64,000 bases of DNA from Burkholderiaceae bacterium (GCA_947447945.1 CANFLR010000004.1:1-64000); one strand, 5' to 3'. Shown: positions 1-11,072, counted from the first letter of the stretch. The notes: a model not told the origin generated them from the sequence alone. A program made the numbers and translations.

Positions 1-2569
1 ATTTGCGATGTATGAATTAAACAACGATTGGAACCGAGCTTACAAAAAATCTGCCCGTATAGTTGGCGATGTGATCGGTAAATACCATCCACATGGCGAT
101 TCCGCGGTCTATGACACCATTGTGCGGATGGCTCAGGATTTCTCACTACGCTATATGCTGGTTGACGGGCAGGGTAACTTTGGCTCAGTTGACGGGGATA
201 ACGCTGCGGCGATGCGATATACCGAGATCCGTCTGCGCAAGATTGCACATGAGCTTTTGGCTGATTTGGACAAGGAAACAGTCGATTTTGGGCCAAATTA
301 CGATGGCAGCGAGAAAGAACCCCTAATTCTTCCAGCAAAAGTACCTAATTTGTTAATAAACGGCAGTTCAGGCATTGCCGTGGGTATGGCGACCAATATC
401 CCTCCCCATAACCTAGATGAGGTAGTGACGGCCTGTTTACATGTCCTGCACAACCCAGATTGCACCATTGATGAATTGATTGAAATCATTCCAGCGCCGG
501 ATTTTCCAACTGCTGGAATTATTTATGGCGTTCAGGGCGTTCGCGAAGGCTATCGCACTGGTCGCGGCCGTGTAGTGATGCGTGCTAAGACTCACTTTGA
601 AGATATTGATAAAGGCGCGCGCCAAGCAATCATCGTGGATGAGTTGCCCTATCAAGTCAATAAAAAGAATTTGCTCGAGCGAATTGCCGAGTTAGTAAAT
701 GAGAAGAAGGTAGAAGGTATTTCTGATTTACGCGATGAGTCTGATAAGTCAGGTATGCGTGTCGTGATTGAATTGAAACGTGGTGAAGTGCCTGAAGTCG
801 TTCTCAATAATTTGTATAAGAGCACTCAGTTACAAGATAACTTTGGTATGAACATGGTGGCCTTGGTGGATAACCAGCCACGCTTGTTGAACTTGAAGCA
901 AATGCTGGAGTACTTCTTGCAGCATCGTCGCGAAGTGGTCACACGTCGTACTATTTTTGAATTGCGTAAAGCGCGTGAGCGTGGTCATGTACTCGAAGGT
1001 TTAGCAGTTGCATTGGCTAACATTGATGAGTTCATTGCAATCATTAAAGCAGCTGCAAATCCAGTTGTTGCCAAACAAGAATTGATGGGCAAGGCTTGGG
1101 ATTCTTCAATGGTGCGTGAGATGTTGGCGCGGGCTGAGACAGATACGCCTGGTGGCCGTAATGCCTATCGCCCTGATGGTTTGCTACCTGAGTACGGCAT
1201 GCAAAGTACTGGCTTGTATCGCCTCTCTGATAGTCAAGCCCAAGAAATCTTGCAGATGCGTTTACAACGCTTGACCGGTCTTGAGCAAGACAAGATTGTG
1301 AATGAATACAAAGAAGTGATGTCCGAGATTTCAGATTTACTTGACTTGCTTGCTAGACCAGAGCGTGTGACCTCTGTCATTGAGAGTGAGCTTAAAGAAG
1401 TGCAAGCTGAGTTTGGCATTGCTGGTGGTGATTCAGGTCGTCGTTCATTTATTGAGATGAATGCCACCGAGCTCTTCACAGAAGATTTGATTACTCCGCA
1501 AGATATGGTCGTGACGCTTTCGAATACTGGTTACATGAAGAGCCAGCCATTGAGTGAGTACCGCGCGCAAAAACGTGGTGGTCGTGGTAAGCAAGCTGCA
1601 GCAACTAAGAATGAAGATTGGATTGAAACTTTATTCGTTGCCAATACGCATGACATTATTCTTTGCTTCTCCGATCGTGGACGCATGTATTGGTTGAAAG
1701 TGTGGGAGGTGCCACAAGGTAGCCGCACTTCACGCGGTAAACCTATCGTCAATATGTTCCCATTGATTGAAGGCGAAAAAATCACCGTGATTCTGCCAAT
1801 TAAAGGCTATCAAGATGATCATTATGTATTTATGGCTACCAGCTTGGGCACCGTGAAGAAGACTCGTTTGTCTGATTTCTCCAATCCGCGCAAGGCTGGC
1901 ATTATTGCAGTGGACCTGAATGAGAGCGATTTCTTAGTCGGTGCCGCCATCACTGATGGCAAGCATGATGTGATGCTGTTCTCAGACGCTGGAAAAGCAG
2001 TCCGCTTTGATGAGAATGATGTCCGTCCGATGGGTCGAACGGCGCGTGGTGTGCGCGGTATGAACTTGGGGGAGGGTCAGCAGGTCATCGCGATGTTGGT
2101 AGCACAAGCCGAGGCTTCAGATGGATCGGAAGCCAGCATAGTGGATGCCGATGGCAATCCAGTGCCAAGCAGTGTATTAACTGCTACTGAAAATGGCTAC
2201 GGCAAACGTACTCCGATTGCTGAGTACACCCGCCATGGTCGCGGAACAAAAGGCATGATTGCTATTCAGACATCGGAGCGAAACGGTAAAGTTGTTGCCG
2301 CTGCTTTGGTGTCCCCGGAAGACCAAATTATGTTGATCACCACTGGTGGAGTGTTAGTCCGTACGCGGGTTTCTGAGATTCGTGAAATGGGCCGCGCCAC
2401 ACAAGGCGTAACGTTGATTAATGTGGATGAGGGTACTCGTTTGTCCGGTTTGCAGCGTATTGCTGAAAGCGATTCGGATGAAGAGGGTGAAGATGATGAT
2501 GCAGAAGAAGGTGACGTATCTGCTGATCCAGCGACTGATTCCACTCCCGATACAGCTGGCGATGCCTAA
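1..2569 (+). CDS. gyrA: DNA gyrase subunit A (5'-truncated by window edge)
   Basis: This is the breakage-reunion subunit of DNA gyrase, which introduces negative supercoils with GyrB. The frame is open to the left edge (codons from base 2), so roughly the first 45-50 residues are missing and the ORF-track ATG at 8 is internal. The quinolone-region helix [11 protein letters not shown] keeps the Ser and Asp of the sensitive form. The catalytic tyrosine lies in MRYTEIRL, and the GyrA-box QKRGGRGKQ, which wraps DNA, opens the C-terminal beta-pinwheel. The protein ends in a very acidic tail ([16 protein letters not shown]). serC follows about 30 nt downstream, so the two may be co-transcribed. Confidence 0.97.
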   Translation, partial: FAMYELNNDWNRAYKKSARIVGDVIGKYHPHGDSAVYDTIVRMAQDFSLRYMLVDGQGNFGSVDGDNAAAMRYTEIRLRKIAHELLADLDKETVDFGPNYDGSEKEPLILPAKVPNLLINGSSGIAVGMATNIPPHNLDEVVTACLHVLHNPDCTIDELIEIIPAPDFPTAGIIYGVQGVREGYRTGRGRVVMRAKTHFEDIDKGARQAIIVDELPYQVNKKNLLERIAELVNEKKVEGISDLRDESDKSGMRVVIELKRGEVPEVVLNNLYKSTQLQDNFGMNMVALVDNQPRLLNLKQMLEYFLQHRREVVTRRTIFELRKARERGHVLEGLAVALANIDEFIAIIKAAANPVVAKQELMGKAWDSSMVREMLARAETDTPGGRNAYRPDGLLPEYGMQSTGLYRLSDSQAQEILQMRLQRLTGLEQDKIVNEYKEVMSEISDLLDLLARPERVTSVIESELKEVQAEFGIAGGDSGRRSFIEMNATELFTEDLITPQDMVVTLSNTGYMKSQPLSEYRAQKRGGRGKQAAATKNEDWIETLFVANTHDIILCFSDRGRMYWLKVWEVPQGSRTSRGKPIVNMFPLIEGEKITVILPIKGYQDDHYVFMATSLGTVKKTRLSDFSNPRKAGIIAVDLNESDFLVGAAITDGKHDVMLFSDAGKAVRFDENDVRPMGRTARGVRGMNLGEGQQVIAMLVAQAEASDGSEASIVDADGNPVPSSVLTATENGYGKRTPIAEYTRHGRGTKGMIAIQTSERNGKVVAAALVSPEDQIMLITTGGVLVRTRVSEIREMGRATQGVTLINVDEGTRLSGLQRIAESDSDEEGEDDDAEEGDVSADPATDSTPDTAGDA

Positions 2570-2600
2570 GCTGAACTCGACTAAAGATTAAGTACTGCAC

Positions 2601-3698
2601 ATGACGTTTGACCGCCGCATTTTTAATTTCGCAGCGGGGCCTGCTACTTTGCCTGAGGAGGTATTGCAGCAGGCTGCCGATGAATTGCTCAATTGGCAAG
2701 GACTTGGCACCAGCGTGATGGAAATTAGTCATCGCAGTAAAGAGTTTATGGTGGTCTACGAAGAGGTCTTGCAGGATCTGCGCACTTTAATGAGTATTCC
2801 CGATACTTACGAGATCTTGTTATTGCAAGGCGGTGGTATTGGGCAAAATGCAGCGATTCCGATGAATTTGATGCCGCTGGCTAAAAATGGACCTAAGGCA
2901 GATTTCATTGTGACGGGCGTTTGGTCTGAAAAATCATTCAAAGAAGCGGAGAAATATGGCATTGCGCATTTAGCCGCATCCTCTGCCAGCGAAAAATTTA
3001 ATACCATTCCAGCCCGCTCCACTTGGAAACTTTCGAGTGATGCAGCATATGTGCACTATTGCGCTAATGAAACGATTGGTGGCGTGGAATTTCCGGATGT
3101 ACCTGATGTTGGTGGTGTGCCATTAGTGGCGGACATTTCTAGCAATATCCTTTCGAAAGAGATGGATGTAACGAAGTGCGGTGTTTGGTTTGGCGGCGCC
3201 CAAAAAAATATTGGACCTTCTGGAGTGACGATTGTGATCGTACGTCGCGATCTCATGGGTCACAGTATGAAGATCACTCCATCAGTCATGGATTGGGCAA
3301 AAGAATCTGCCAATCAATCCATGTTTAATACTCCGCCAACGTTCTCGATCTATATGGCTGGCCTCGGATTTAAGTGGTTGTTGAGACAGGGTGGCATTAA
3401 AGTTATCGAGAAACGCAATCAGGAAAAAGCGAATTTGCTTTATGACTGCATCGATCAAAGTGGTTTGTATGAGAATCGGGTTGCCAAAGAATATCGCTCT
3501 AGAATGAATGTCACCTTCTTTTTGAAGGATGAAAATTTAAATGCAGAGTTTTTGGCTCAATCGAGTGCGGCCGGCTTAGCTGCTTTGCGTGGTCATAAGG
3601 CAGCGGGCGGTATGAGAGCCAGCATCTATAACGCGATGCCTCTAGAGGGTGTAAAAGCCCTGGTTGAATTTATGCGCGACTTTGAAAGGCGGGCTTAA
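2601..3698 (+). CDS. serC: phosphoserine aminotransferase
   Basis: This PLP enzyme converts 3-phosphohydroxypyruvate and glutamate to phosphoserine for serine synthesis; SerC also serves pyridoxine synthesis in many proteobacteria. The 365 residues match the family length. The N-terminus FNFAAGPATLPEEVL and the signature HYCANETIGGVEF are typical, and the PLP lysine is expected in FGGAQKNIGPSG. The stop overlaps the pheA start by one base (TAATG), which suggests translational coupling. The order serC-pheA-hisC-tyrA-aroA is a serine/aromatic amino-acid operon. No strong Shine-Dalgarno precedes the ATG. Confidence 0.97.
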   Translation: MTFDRRIFNFAAGPATLPEEVLQQAADELLNWQGLGTSVMEISHRSKEFMVVYEEVLQDLRTLMSIPDTYEILLLQGGGIGQNAAIPMNLMPLAKNGPKADFIVTGVWSEKSFKEAEKYGIAHLAASSASEKFNTIPARSTWKLSSDAAYVHYCANETIGGVEFPDVPDVGGVPLVADISSNILSKEMDVTKCGVWFGGAQKNIGPSGVTIVIVRRDLMGHSMKITPSVMDWAKESANQSMFNTPPTFSIYMAGLGFKWLLRQGGIKVIEKRNQEKANLLYDCIDQSGLYENRVAKEYRSRMNVTFFLKDENLNAEFLAQSSAAGLAALRGHKAAGGMRASIYNAMPLEGVKALVEFMRDFERRA

Positions 3699-4780
3699 TG
3701 AGTACTGAAGAACAGCGTCTTACACCTTTAAGAGAAAAAATTGATTCCTTGGATGCGCAAATCCTGGATCTGTTAACCCAGCGCGCAAAGACTGCTCAAG
3801 AAGTTGGACATATTAAAGGCGGTTTTTCCTCCCCGGTATTTCGGCCAGAGCGGGAGCGTCAGGTTGTTGCTAGACTGCAAGACATGAATGCGGGGCCGAT
3901 TCTATTAGATGGTATTGCCGCCATTTGGCGCGAAATCATGTCTGCATGCAGAGCTTTAGAAGCGCGCCAAACGATTGCTTATCTCGGTCCTGTTGGTACT
4001 TTTTCTGAGCAAGCGGCGCAAACTTATTTTGGCCAATCCATTACTGGCCTACCTTGTGCCAGTATTGATGAGGTATTCAAATCTGTAGAAAAGGGTGCGG
4101 CTCAATTTGGTGTGGTGCCAGTGGAGAACTCCAGTGAAGGCGCAATTTCTCGCACCCTAGATTTACTTCTTGATTCACCCATGCAAATTAGTGGTGAAGT
4201 AGTCTTGCCGATCCGCCACCATTTGCTCAGCAAAAGTGGCAAGCTAGATGGTGTGACCACCGTTTGCGCCCATGCACAGGCGCTTGCACAATGTCAGCAA
4301 TGGTTAAGTCAACACGCCCCACAATTAAAGCGCGAAGCGGTGAGCAGTAATGCTGAGGCCGCGCGTATGGCTGCGAGTGACCCTAGTGTGGCAGCGATTG
4401 CTGGTGATCCCGCTCAGTTAGCCTATGGCTTGCAAGCAGTTGCCTTGCAAATTCAGGATGACCCACACAATCGCACCCGTTTTGTCGTGATTGGTAATTA
4501 CCTTTGTCAGTCAACGGGTAATGACCAAACCTCTTTGGTCTTATCCGTAGATAACCAGCCGGGTGCGGTACATCGTTTATTGGCTCCGCTAGCAAAGCAT
4601 GATGTTTCTATGAATCGTTTTGAATCTCGCCCCGCTCGCAAGGGGACTTGGGAATATCATTTTTATATTGATATTGCAGGGCATGCAGATGACGCAAAAG
4701 TTGCCAAGGCTTTGATAGAACTACAAACTACCGCTGCGTTTTATAAGAAGTTAGGCTCATACCCTCGTTCAGCAATTTAA
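3698..4780 (+). CDS. pheA: bifunctional chorismate mutase / prephenate dehydratase (P-protein)
   Basis: The enzyme converts chorismate to prephenate and then phenylpyruvate, the committed route to phenylalanine. Three domains can be read in order: an AroQ-type chorismate mutase (about residues 1-90, with LREKIDSLDAQILDLLTQRA), a prephenate dehydratase (about 95-275, with the TRF catalytic motif in HNRTRFVVIG), and a C-terminal ACT domain with the ESRP motif that normally mediates phenylalanine feedback. The length of 360 aa is normal for the fusion. Its start overlaps the serC stop by one base and hisC follows after 25 nt. Confidence 0.96.
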   Translation: MSTEEQRLTPLREKIDSLDAQILDLLTQRAKTAQEVGHIKGGFSSPVFRPERERQVVARLQDMNAGPILLDGIAAIWREIMSACRALEARQTIAYLGPVGTFSEQAAQTYFGQSITGLPCASIDEVFKSVEKGAAQFGVVPVENSSEGAISRTLDLLLDSPMQISGEVVLPIRHHLLSKSGKLDGVTTVCAHAQALAQCQQWLSQHAPQLKREAVSSNAEAARMAASDPSVAAIAGDPAQLAYGLQAVALQIQDDPHNRTRFVVIGNYLCQSTGNDQTSLVLSVDNQPGAVHRLLAPLAKHDVSMNRFESRPARKGTWEYHFYIDIAGHADDAKVAKALIELQTTAAFYKKLGSYPRSAI

Positions 4781-4805
4781 TTTATCTTTCAGTGACGCAT
4801 TCATC

Positions 4806-5927
4806 ATGAGTTCAAAGTTGGGTTTAAAACATATACAAGCGATTGCGCCCTACGTAGGTGGTCGACCTATTAGTGAAGTCGCGCGTGAATATGGCTTAGA
4901 TGAGAGCAAGATCATCAAACTGGCGTCCAATGAAAATCCACTGGGCATGCCACAGTCTGCGTACGATGCCATGCTGGTAGCGGCCAATGATTTGGGGCGT
5001 TACCCAGACTCTAATGGCTTTGAGTTGAAAAAAGTCTTATCTGAGCGCTTGGGTGTCCCAACTGATTGGGTTACCTTGGGTAATGGTAGTAATGACATTT
5101 TAGAATTAGCAGCCCGTGCAGTTGCGCAACTGGGTGACGATATTATTTTTTCTCGCCATGCATTCGCGGTTTACCCCCTTGCCTCTCAGGCGGTTGGTGC
5201 TCGCTCTGTAGAGGTTGCGCCTAAGGCTAGCTATGGGCATGATCTGCCTGCAATGTTAAAAGCAGTTAAATCCTCTGGCGATAAAGCCAAATTGGTTTTT
5301 GTGGCTAATCCCAATAATCCAACCGGTAGTTATTTAGAGCCGCAAGAGATCGAAGCGTTTTTATTGGCTTTGCCTTCTCATGTGGTGGTGGTGTTGGACG
5401 AAGCTTATAACGAGTACCTGGCACCAGCGCAGCGCTACGATGCGATTGCCTGGGTGAAGCGTTTTCCGAACATGGTTTTGTCCCGGAGCTTTTCGAAGGC
5501 TTACGGTCTCGCAGGACTTCGTATTGGTTACGCTATAGCACAACCGGAGTTGACGGATTTACTGAATCGTATTCGTCAACCTTTTAATGTGAACAGTCTT
5601 GCTCAAGCAGCTGCGATTGCTTCTTTTCAGGACAGCGCTTTCTTGCAAAAAGGGTATGAAGTTAACCGTGCTGGCTATCTTCAACTGACCAAAGCATTTG
5701 ATGAAATGCATCTCACGTATCTGCCATCAGCTGGTAATTTTGTTTTGGTGAAAGTCGGCGACGATGATCAAGCGGGTGCGCGCGTTAACTTGGCATTACT
5801 GAAACGCGGCATCATTGTTCGGCCGGTTGGAAATTATGGATTTCCAGAGTGGTTACGTATTTCAATTGGCTTGTCTGAAGAGAACATTGCTTTTATCAAT
5901 GCCTTCCGTGACATTTTGGCTAAGTAA
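4806..5927 (+). CDS. hisC: histidinol-phosphate / aromatic aminotransferase
   Basis: This is a fold-type I PLP aminotransferase of the HisC family, 373 aa. Visible are the substrate-side segment KLASNENPLG, the cofactor-binding VANPNNPTGSY, the aspartate in VVLDEAYNEY and the PLP lysine in SRSFSKAYGLAGLRIGY. HisC normally makes histidinol phosphate, but this copy lies between pheA and tyrA rather than among his genes. It may therefore transaminate phenylpyruvate and hydroxyphenylpyruvate, or do both jobs; that is inferred from context. The stop overlaps the tyrA ATG by one base. Confidence 0.9.
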   Translation: MSSKLGLKHIQAIAPYVGGRPISEVAREYGLDESKIIKLASNENPLGMPQSAYDAMLVAANDLGRYPDSNGFELKKVLSERLGVPTDWVTLGNGSNDILELAARAVAQLGDDIIFSRHAFAVYPLASQAVGARSVEVAPKASYGHDLPAMLKAVKSSGDKAKLVFVANPNNPTGSYLEPQEIEAFLLALPSHVVVVLDEAYNEYLAPAQRYDAIAWVKRFPNMVLSRSFSKAYGLAGLRIGYAIAQPELTDLLNRIRQPFNVNSLAQAAAIASFQDSAFLQKGYEVNRAGYLQLTKAFDEMHLTYLPSAGNFVLVKVGDDDQAGARVNLALLKRGIIVRPVGNYGFPEWLRISIGLSEENIAFINAFRDILAK

Positions 5928-6802
5928 TGACTGCCTCTAAAACCCAGTTTGGCACCATCTCCATTGTGGGGGTTGGCTTAATTGGCGCATCCCTAGGCCT
6001 TGCTCTAAAGCAAGCTGGTGTTGCAACTACTGTTTTGGGTGTGGGTCGAAGTAAAGAAAATATTGATCTGGCACAGAACATGGGCGCGATTGATGGTGTA
6101 GTGGACTTGCCTCAAGCAGCCAAACAATCAGATCTGATTGTGTTGTGTGTTCCGGTCGCTCAAATGCGCGCTGCTTTTACCGTCATGGAGCCCCATCTTG
6201 AACCTAAGACTTTATTGACTGACGCTGGTAGCACTAAAGGGGATGTGATCTTGGCTGCCAAGGAAATCTTGGGTAAAAAATCCTGCCAATTTGTGCCAGC
6301 TCATCCGATTGCCGGTGGCGCGCAGCACGGTGCGCAGGCCGCTAAGGTAGATCTGTTTAAGGGTAAGCAGACAATTATTTGCCCTCTACAAGAAAATTCA
6401 CCGCAAGATATCGCCTTGATTGAAGATTTTTGGAAATCGGTTGGGGCAGTAGTTAAAAAGATTTCTTCGGTACAGCATGATGCGATTTATGCGGCTGTTT
6501 CACATTTGCCGCATATTCTTTCTTATGCACTCATGGCCAGTGTTGTGAACTCCGAAGATGCTGAGCAAAAACTGAGTCATGTGGGTGCGGGATTTAAAGA
6601 TTTCACGCGGATTGCTGCCTCAAGTCCAGAGATGTGGCGGGATATTTGCTTGGGTAATGATCTCGCCATCTTAAAGGAGTTAGATCAATATTTGGCAATT
6701 GTGACCCATATGCGTAAATTAATTGCCGAACATAATGGCGCTGGCTTAGAAAAATTATTTAATCAAGCGAGCAAGGCTCGTCAAGATTTGGATGTACTTT
6801 GA
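5927..6802 (+). CDS. tyrA: prephenate dehydrogenase
   Basis: The protein oxidatively decarboxylates prephenate (or arogenate) on the way to tyrosine. It is 291 aa, a stand-alone dehydrogenase without a fused chorismate mutase, which fits the mutase being on PheA. The Rossmann NAD(P) site is [16 protein letters not shown] near the N-terminus. The motif [13 protein letters not shown] carries the substrate-binding histidine, and the C-terminal half is the helical dimerisation domain. It overlaps hisC by one base and aroA by one base if aroA starts at ATG 6802. Confidence 0.95.
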   Translation: MTASKTQFGTISIVGVGLIGASLGLALKQAGVATTVLGVGRSKENIDLAQNMGAIDGVVDLPQAAKQSDLIVLCVPVAQMRAAFTVMEPHLEPKTLLTDAGSTKGDVILAAKEILGKKSCQFVPAHPIAGGAQHGAQAAKVDLFKGKQTIICPLQENSPQDIALIEDFWKSVGAVVKKISSVQHDAIYAAVSHLPHILSYALMASVVNSEDAEQKLSHVGAGFKDFTRIAASSPEMWRDICLGNDLAILKELDQYLAIVTHMRKLIAEHNGAGLEKLFNQASKARQDLDVL

Positions 6803-8130
6803 TGGGTGGTTCGAAAAGCATTGAGATTGGTCCATTTCAGCGGGCACAAGGCTCGATCGTTTTGCCCGGATCTAAAAGTATTTCAAATCGTGCATTGTTA
6901 TTGGCGGCACTGTCCTCAGGTCAGACAACCCTCAGTAATCTCTTAGATGCAGATGACACTCAAGTCATGCGGAGCGCCTTGCGCACCTTAGGGGTATCAG
7001 TACTTGATCGGTCTAATCATGTTTGTGTGGTTGATGGTTGCAGTGCTCAGTTCCCAATTCGTGAAGCCGATCTTTTTATGGGTAATGCTGGTACAGCGAT
7101 TCGCCCACTGACGGCGGCCTTGGCCATGCAGGGCGGCAACTATCGCCTATCAGGTGTAGCTCGGATGCATGAGCGCCCCATTCGTGATTTAGTTGATGGC
7201 CTACGTCAAGTCGGCGCAGATATTGCTTATGAATTACAAGAGGGTTATCCACCCATCAAAATATCTGCATCAGCTATTCAGATTCAAGACCTTGTAAAAG
7301 TACGAGGCGATGTTTCTAGTCAGTTTTTGACTGCATTGTTGATGGCCTTACCTTTGATTGCCACAGCACCGGTGCGTATAGAGGTGATTGGCGAATTAAT
7401 TTCTCGTCCCTACATTGAGATTACATTGAAGTTGATGGCACGTTTTGGCGTGATCGTTACTTGCCCGGATTCACAGTCTTTTGTGATTCCAGCTAAGACT
7501 GACGCTGCCGTGTATCAAAGTCCGGGGCATTTATCCGTTGAGGGCGATGCTTCATCTGCTTCATACTTTTTAGCGCTGGGCGCTATTGGCGGCGGTCCTG
7601 TTCGCGTTCTAGGGGTTGGGCGCGATAGTATTCAAGGAGACGTTGCGTTTGCAGATGCACTTGCATTGATGGGTGCAAAGATGACCGCTGGTGAAGATTG
7701 GATAGAAGTTGCCGGTGTACAAAATGCTAACGGCAAACTGAGCGGTATCACACTTGATTGCACTGAGATTCCCGATGCAGCAATGACCTTGGCAGTAGCA
7801 GCTTTATTTGCTGAAGGTGAAACGCGTTTGAATGGTATTGCTAGTTGGCGCGTTAAAGAAACGGATCGTATTGCAGCCATGGCAAAAGAGTTAAGAAAGG
7901 TTGGCGCTTCTGTGCAAGAGGGCGCAGACTATATTGTCGTTAGTGCTCCTGCAAGAGTAGATCTTTGGCGCTCTCCTGCAGAAGGAATTGATACCTACGA
8001 TGACCATCGTATGGCAATGTGTTTTTCTTTAGCTGGGTTTGGCCCCAATGCATTGAAGATCAATGACCCAAATTGTGTAGCCAAGACCTTTCCAGATTAT
8101 TTTGCTGAGTTTGAGAAGTTAATTTCTTAA
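6802..8130 (+). CDS. aroA: 3-phosphoshikimate 1-carboxyvinyltransferase (EPSP synthase)
   Basis: This is EPSP synthase, the sixth shikimate-pathway step, joining shikimate-3-phosphate and PEP. The motifs [27 protein letters not shown] and [12 protein letters not shown] give the class I (glyphosate-sensitive type) pattern. The ORF track begins at a TTG (6799); the ATG at 6802 is preferred because it reproduces the one-base overlap seen at the other junctions of the operon. The product is 442 aa. cmk follows within 10 nt, completing the usual tyrA-aroA-cmk-rpsA block. Confidence 0.96.
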   Translation: MGGSKSIEIGPFQRAQGSIVLPGSKSISNRALLLAALSSGQTTLSNLLDADDTQVMRSALRTLGVSVLDRSNHVCVVDGCSAQFPIREADLFMGNAGTAIRPLTAALAMQGGNYRLSGVARMHERPIRDLVDGLRQVGADIAYELQEGYPPIKISASAIQIQDLVKVRGDVSSQFLTALLMALPLIATAPVRIEVIGELISRPYIEITLKLMARFGVIVTCPDSQSFVIPAKTDAAVYQSPGHLSVEGDASSASYFLALGAIGGGPVRVLGVGRDSIQGDVAFADALALMGAKMTAGEDWIEVAGVQNANGKLSGITLDCTEIPDAAMTLAVAALFAEGETRLNGIASWRVKETDRIAAMAKELRKVGASVQEGADYIVVSAPARVDLWRSPAEGIDTYDDHRMAMCFSLAGFGPNALKINDPNCVAKTFPDYFAEFEKLIS

Positions 8131-8137
8131 TGTGATC

Positions 8138-8797
8138 ATGACCATACCCGTTATTGCCATAGATGGTCCAACCGCCTCTGGAAAAGGGACGGTTGCATCG
8201 CAAGTAGCCCAAGTGCTGGGTTTTCACTATCTCGATAGTGGCGCACTCTATCGTCTAGTGGCTTTAGCCAGTGAAAAACAGGGGGTTGATATCAAAAATG
8301 CCCCCGAATTGGGCATTTTGGCTGGAAAACTCTCCATTTATTTTGAAAAAGACCGCATTTTCCTCAATGGCGAAGATGTAAGCGAAGCGATTCGTACTGA
8401 AGCAATTGGCTTGAGAGCATCGACTTTGGCTGCTTATCCAGAGGTCAGAAGCGCTTTGACGACCCTCCAGCGTAGTTTTCGTCAGGCCCCTGGTTTAGTG
8501 GCTGATGGCAGGGATATGGCTAGTGTGATATTCCCTGACGCGATTTTAAAGGTTTTTCTTACCGCCACAGCGCAAGCTAGAGCAGATCGTCGATATAAGC
8601 AATTGATAGCTAAGGGAATTTCTGCTAAACTTCAAGACTTGCTGCGAGATTTGCAAGAGCGCGACGCCCGCGATATTAGTCGAGGCACTGCTCCCTTGTT
8701 GATAGTGCAAGGCGCTCAAGTGCTTGAAACATCAGATTTGTCGATAGATCAAGCAGTTAAGGCGGTTTTGGATTGGTATCAATCGGCAATTGCCTAG
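8138..8797 (+). CDS. cmk: cytidylate kinase
   Basis: CMP/dCMP kinase supplies CDP and dCDP. The P-loop [15 protein letters not shown] stands at the N-terminus, followed by the family DSGALYR motif that contacts CMP and by [13 protein letters not shown]; the lid region ([13 protein letters not shown]) is rich in Arg/Asp. It is 219 aa, typical for the short proteobacterial form. The ORF track uses a GTG at 8132; the ATG at 8138 gives the standard N-terminus and is chosen, but neither has a strong Shine-Dalgarno. It sits between aroA and rpsA, a widely conserved neighbourhood. Confidence 0.95.
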   Translation: MTIPVIAIDGPTASGKGTVASQVAQVLGFHYLDSGALYRLVALASEKQGVDIKNAPELGILAGKLSIYFEKDRIFLNGEDVSEAIRTEAIGLRASTLAAYPEVRSALTTLQRSFRQAPGLVADGRDMASVIFPDAILKVFLTATAQARADRRYKQLIAKGISAKLQDLLRDLQERDARDISRGTAPLLIVQGAQVLETSDLSIDQAVKAVLDWYQSAIA

Positions 8798-8897
8798 TGA
8801 TTAGCAGTAGGCTGTAAGTAGTAGTTTTGGTGTCTTAGGAAACTCCACAACGCGACCATCTAATTAGCGTGTTTCTTGGGACTTTTTTTAATCTAAC

Positions 8898-8916
8898 CCG
8901 TCAGGTCTTCTGACGG
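8898..8916 (+). promoter_or_regulatory. stem-loop in the rpsA leader
   Basis: A perfect 7-bp inverted repeat (CCGTCAG / CTGACGG) with a 5-nt loop ends 16 nt before the rpsA ATG. No Shine-Dalgarno lies between it and the start (CACAAAGTGAATATAT). In E. coli, rpsA is translated from a structured leader without a canonical SD and is repressed by S1 itself; a similar role here is inferred. No U-tract follows, so it is not a terminator. Confidence 0.5.
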
Positions 8917-8932
8917 CACAAAGTGAATATAT

Positions 8933-10606
8933 ATGTCTGAATCATTTGCAGAATTATTTGAAGAATCATTAACCCGCTCGAATATGAAGACCGGCCAAGT
9001 TATTTCGGCTGAAGTCCTTCGCATCGACCATAACTTCGTCGTTGTTAACGCCGGCTTAAAGTCTGAAGCGTTTATTCCTGTTGAAGAATTCCATAACGAC
9101 GCTGGTGAGATTGAAGTAGCTCCCGGCGATTTCGTTTCTGTTGCAATCGATGCCCTTGAAAATGGCTACGGCGACACCATCCTCTCCCGCGATAAAGCAA
9201 AACGCTTGGCATCCTGGATGAATTTGGAAAAAGCACTCGAGCAAGCTGAGATCGTTACCGGCACTGTTACTGGTAAGGTTAAAGGCGGCTTGACGGTGAT
9301 GGTGAATGGTATCCGTGCATTCTTGCCTGGATCACTTGTTGATACGCGCCCGATTAAAGACACCAGTCCTTACGAAGGTAAGACCATGGAGTTCAAGGTC
9401 ATTAAGCTTGATCGCAAGCGTAACAACGTGGTCCTATCACGTCGTGCAGTTGTAGAAGCTAGCCAAGGTGAAGAGCGTGCTAAGTTGATGTCTAACCTCA
9501 AAGAAGGTAGCGTCGTTCAAGGTATCGTGAAGAATATTACTGACTACGGCGCATTCGTGGACCTCGGTGGTATCGACGGCCTCTTGCACATTACCGATTT
9601 GGCATGGCGTCGCGTTCGTCACCCAAGTGAGATGTTGACTGTTGGTCAAGAAGTGACCGCAAAGATTTTGAAGTTCGATCAAGAAAAGAACCGTGTTTCA
9701 CTTGGTGTGAAACAGCTTGGTGATGATCCGTGGGTTGGTATCGCTCGTCGCTACCCACCTAATACCCGTTTATTCGGCAAAGTAACTAATTTGACTGACT
9801 ACGGTGCATTCGTTGAAATCGAGAGCGGTATCGAAGGTTTGGTACACGTTTCCGAAATGGATTGGACCAACAAGAACGTTGCTCCAAGTAAAGCTACTGC
9901 ATTGGGAACCGAAGTTGAAGTGATGGTTCTAGATATTGATGAAGATAAGCGCCGCATCAGCTTGGGCATTAAGCAATGTAAAGCCAATCCATGGGAAGAG
10001 TTCTCACGCGCTCAACAGAAGGGCGACAAACTCACTGGCGCAATCAAGTCGATTACCGACTTTGGTGTGTTCATTGGTTTGCCTGGCGGTATTGATGGTT
10101 TAGTTCATCTCTCCGATATTTCATGGAATGAGCCCGGTGAAGAGGCCGTTAAGAAATACAAAAAAGGTGATGAAATTGAAGCTACTGTTTTGGCAATTGA
10201 TGTCGAGAAGGAGCGCATCTCTCTTGGCATCAAGCAGCTCTCTGGTGACCCATTTAACAACTACACCTCAGTAAGTGATAAGGGTAGCTTGGTTACTGGC
10301 ACTGTGAAGGCAGTTGATGCCAAGGGTGCAACAATTCATCTGGCTGATGAGGTTGAAGCGTATTTGCGTGCTTCTGAGATCTCTACTGATCGCGTTGAAG
10401 ATGCTCGCAATATGTTGAAAGAAGGCGATAGCGTTACTGCCATGATCATTAATATTGATCGTAAGTCACGCGTCATCAATCTTTCAATCAAAGCTAAAGA
10501 CAGCTCTGACCAGCAAGATGCTATGAGTAAGCTCCAAGGTGATGCGCAGTCTGGCACCACTAACTTGGGTGCTTTGTTAAAAGCGAAGTTGGATAATCAA
10601 GGCTAA
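8933..10606 (+). CDS. rpsA: 30S ribosomal protein S1
   Basis: S1 is the ribosomal mRNA-binding protein needed for initiation on structured or SD-poor messages. The 557 residues hold six S1 (OB-fold) repeats at roughly 18-85, 100-168, 188-257, 274-345, 361-432 and 448-518. The middle repeats show the canonical pattern ([43 protein letters not shown]). The first two repeats are divergent, as in other ribosome-binding S1 N-termini. It follows cmk and precedes ihfB, the usual arrangement. A strong intrinsic terminator lies just downstream. Confidence 0.98.
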   Translation: MSESFAELFEESLTRSNMKTGQVISAEVLRIDHNFVVVNAGLKSEAFIPVEEFHNDAGEIEVAPGDFVSVAIDALENGYGDTILSRDKAKRLASWMNLEKALEQAEIVTGTVTGKVKGGLTVMVNGIRAFLPGSLVDTRPIKDTSPYEGKTMEFKVIKLDRKRNNVVLSRRAVVEASQGEERAKLMSNLKEGSVVQGIVKNITDYGAFVDLGGIDGLLHITDLAWRRVRHPSEMLTVGQEVTAKILKFDQEKNRVSLGVKQLGDDPWVGIARRYPPNTRLFGKVTNLTDYGAFVEIESGIEGLVHVSEMDWTNKNVAPSKATALGTEVEVMVLDIDEDKRRISLGIKQCKANPWEEFSRAQQKGDKLTGAIKSITDFGVFIGLPGGIDGLVHLSDISWNEPGEEAVKKYKKGDEIEATVLAIDVEKERISLGIKQLSGDPFNNYTSVSDKGSLVTGTVKAVDAKGATIHLADEVEAYLRASEISTDRVEDARNMLKEGDSVTAMIINIDRKSRVINLSIKAKDSSDQQDAMSKLQGDAQSGTTNLGALLKAKLDNQG

Positions 10607-10614
10607 ATCGATAT

Positions 10615-10648
10615 CGCCGCTTTCCATCTGGGAGGCGGCGGTTTTTTA
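10615..10648 (+). terminator. intrinsic terminator after rpsA
   Basis: CGCCGC pairs with GCGGCG around a 14-nt loop and is followed by G and a run of six T. It starts 9 nt after the rpsA stop and should end most cmk-rpsA transcription before ihfB. Confidence 0.85.
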
Positions 10649-10658
10649 TTGATAGATC

Positions 10659-11003
10659 ATGTCAGATCAAGAGCAACAAGCAATTACACGCTCCGAACTT
10701 GTGGAGAGCTTAGCGGAACAGTTTCCGCAGCTTTTGCCTAGGGATGTGGAGCTGGCGGTAAAAACGTTATTAGATACCATGACTCATGCTTTAGCCGAAG
10801 GCAAGCGTATTGAGTTGCGTGGTGTTGGTAGTTTTGTGCTGCATCATCGTCCTGCGCGCACTGGTCGTAATCCAAAATCTGGTGAAAAAGTATTGATTCC
10901 AGAAAAACGGGTTCCGCATTTCAAGCCAGGCAAGGAGTTGCGTGAGCGCGTTGATTACAAGCCGCTAAAGCAAGCGGGCCCTAAAGAGGGTTCTGGTGCT
11001 TAA
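10659..11003 (+). CDS. ihfB: integration host factor subunit beta
   Basis: IHF-beta is the DNA-bending nucleoid protein that pairs with IHF-alpha. The protein is 114 aa with the HU/IHF fold: an N-terminal helical dimerisation part ([22 protein letters not shown]), the DNA-binding beta arm with RNPKSGEKV and the intercalating proline region, and the C-terminal [13 protein letters not shown]. The start at 10659 gives about 8 extra residues compared with the common MTRSEL start. It lies downstream of rpsA as in many proteobacteria. Terminators flank it on both sides, so it is probably a single-gene transcript or relies on read-through. Confidence 0.95.
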   Translation: MSDQEQQAITRSELVESLAEQFPQLLPRDVELAVKTLLDTMTHALAEGKRIELRGVGSFVLHHRPARTGRNPKSGEKVLIPEKRVPHFKPGKELRERVDYKPLKQAGPKEGSGA

Positions 11004-11019
11004 TCAGCAGGCACATCAG

Positions 11020-11041
11020 TGGTCCGTTCGGACCATTTTTT
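11020..11041 (+). terminator. intrinsic terminator between ihfB and lapB
   Basis: TGGTCCG-tt-CGGACCA is a perfect 7-bp inverted repeat (the effective loop will open to about 4-6 nt) followed by ATTTTTT. It lies 16 nt after the ihfB stop. It overlaps the GTG that begins the ORF-track version of the next gene, which argues that the next gene starts further downstream. Confidence 0.75.
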
Positions 11042-11072
11042 ATTTCCGTTCTTCATTTCAGCATTTGCCGCA

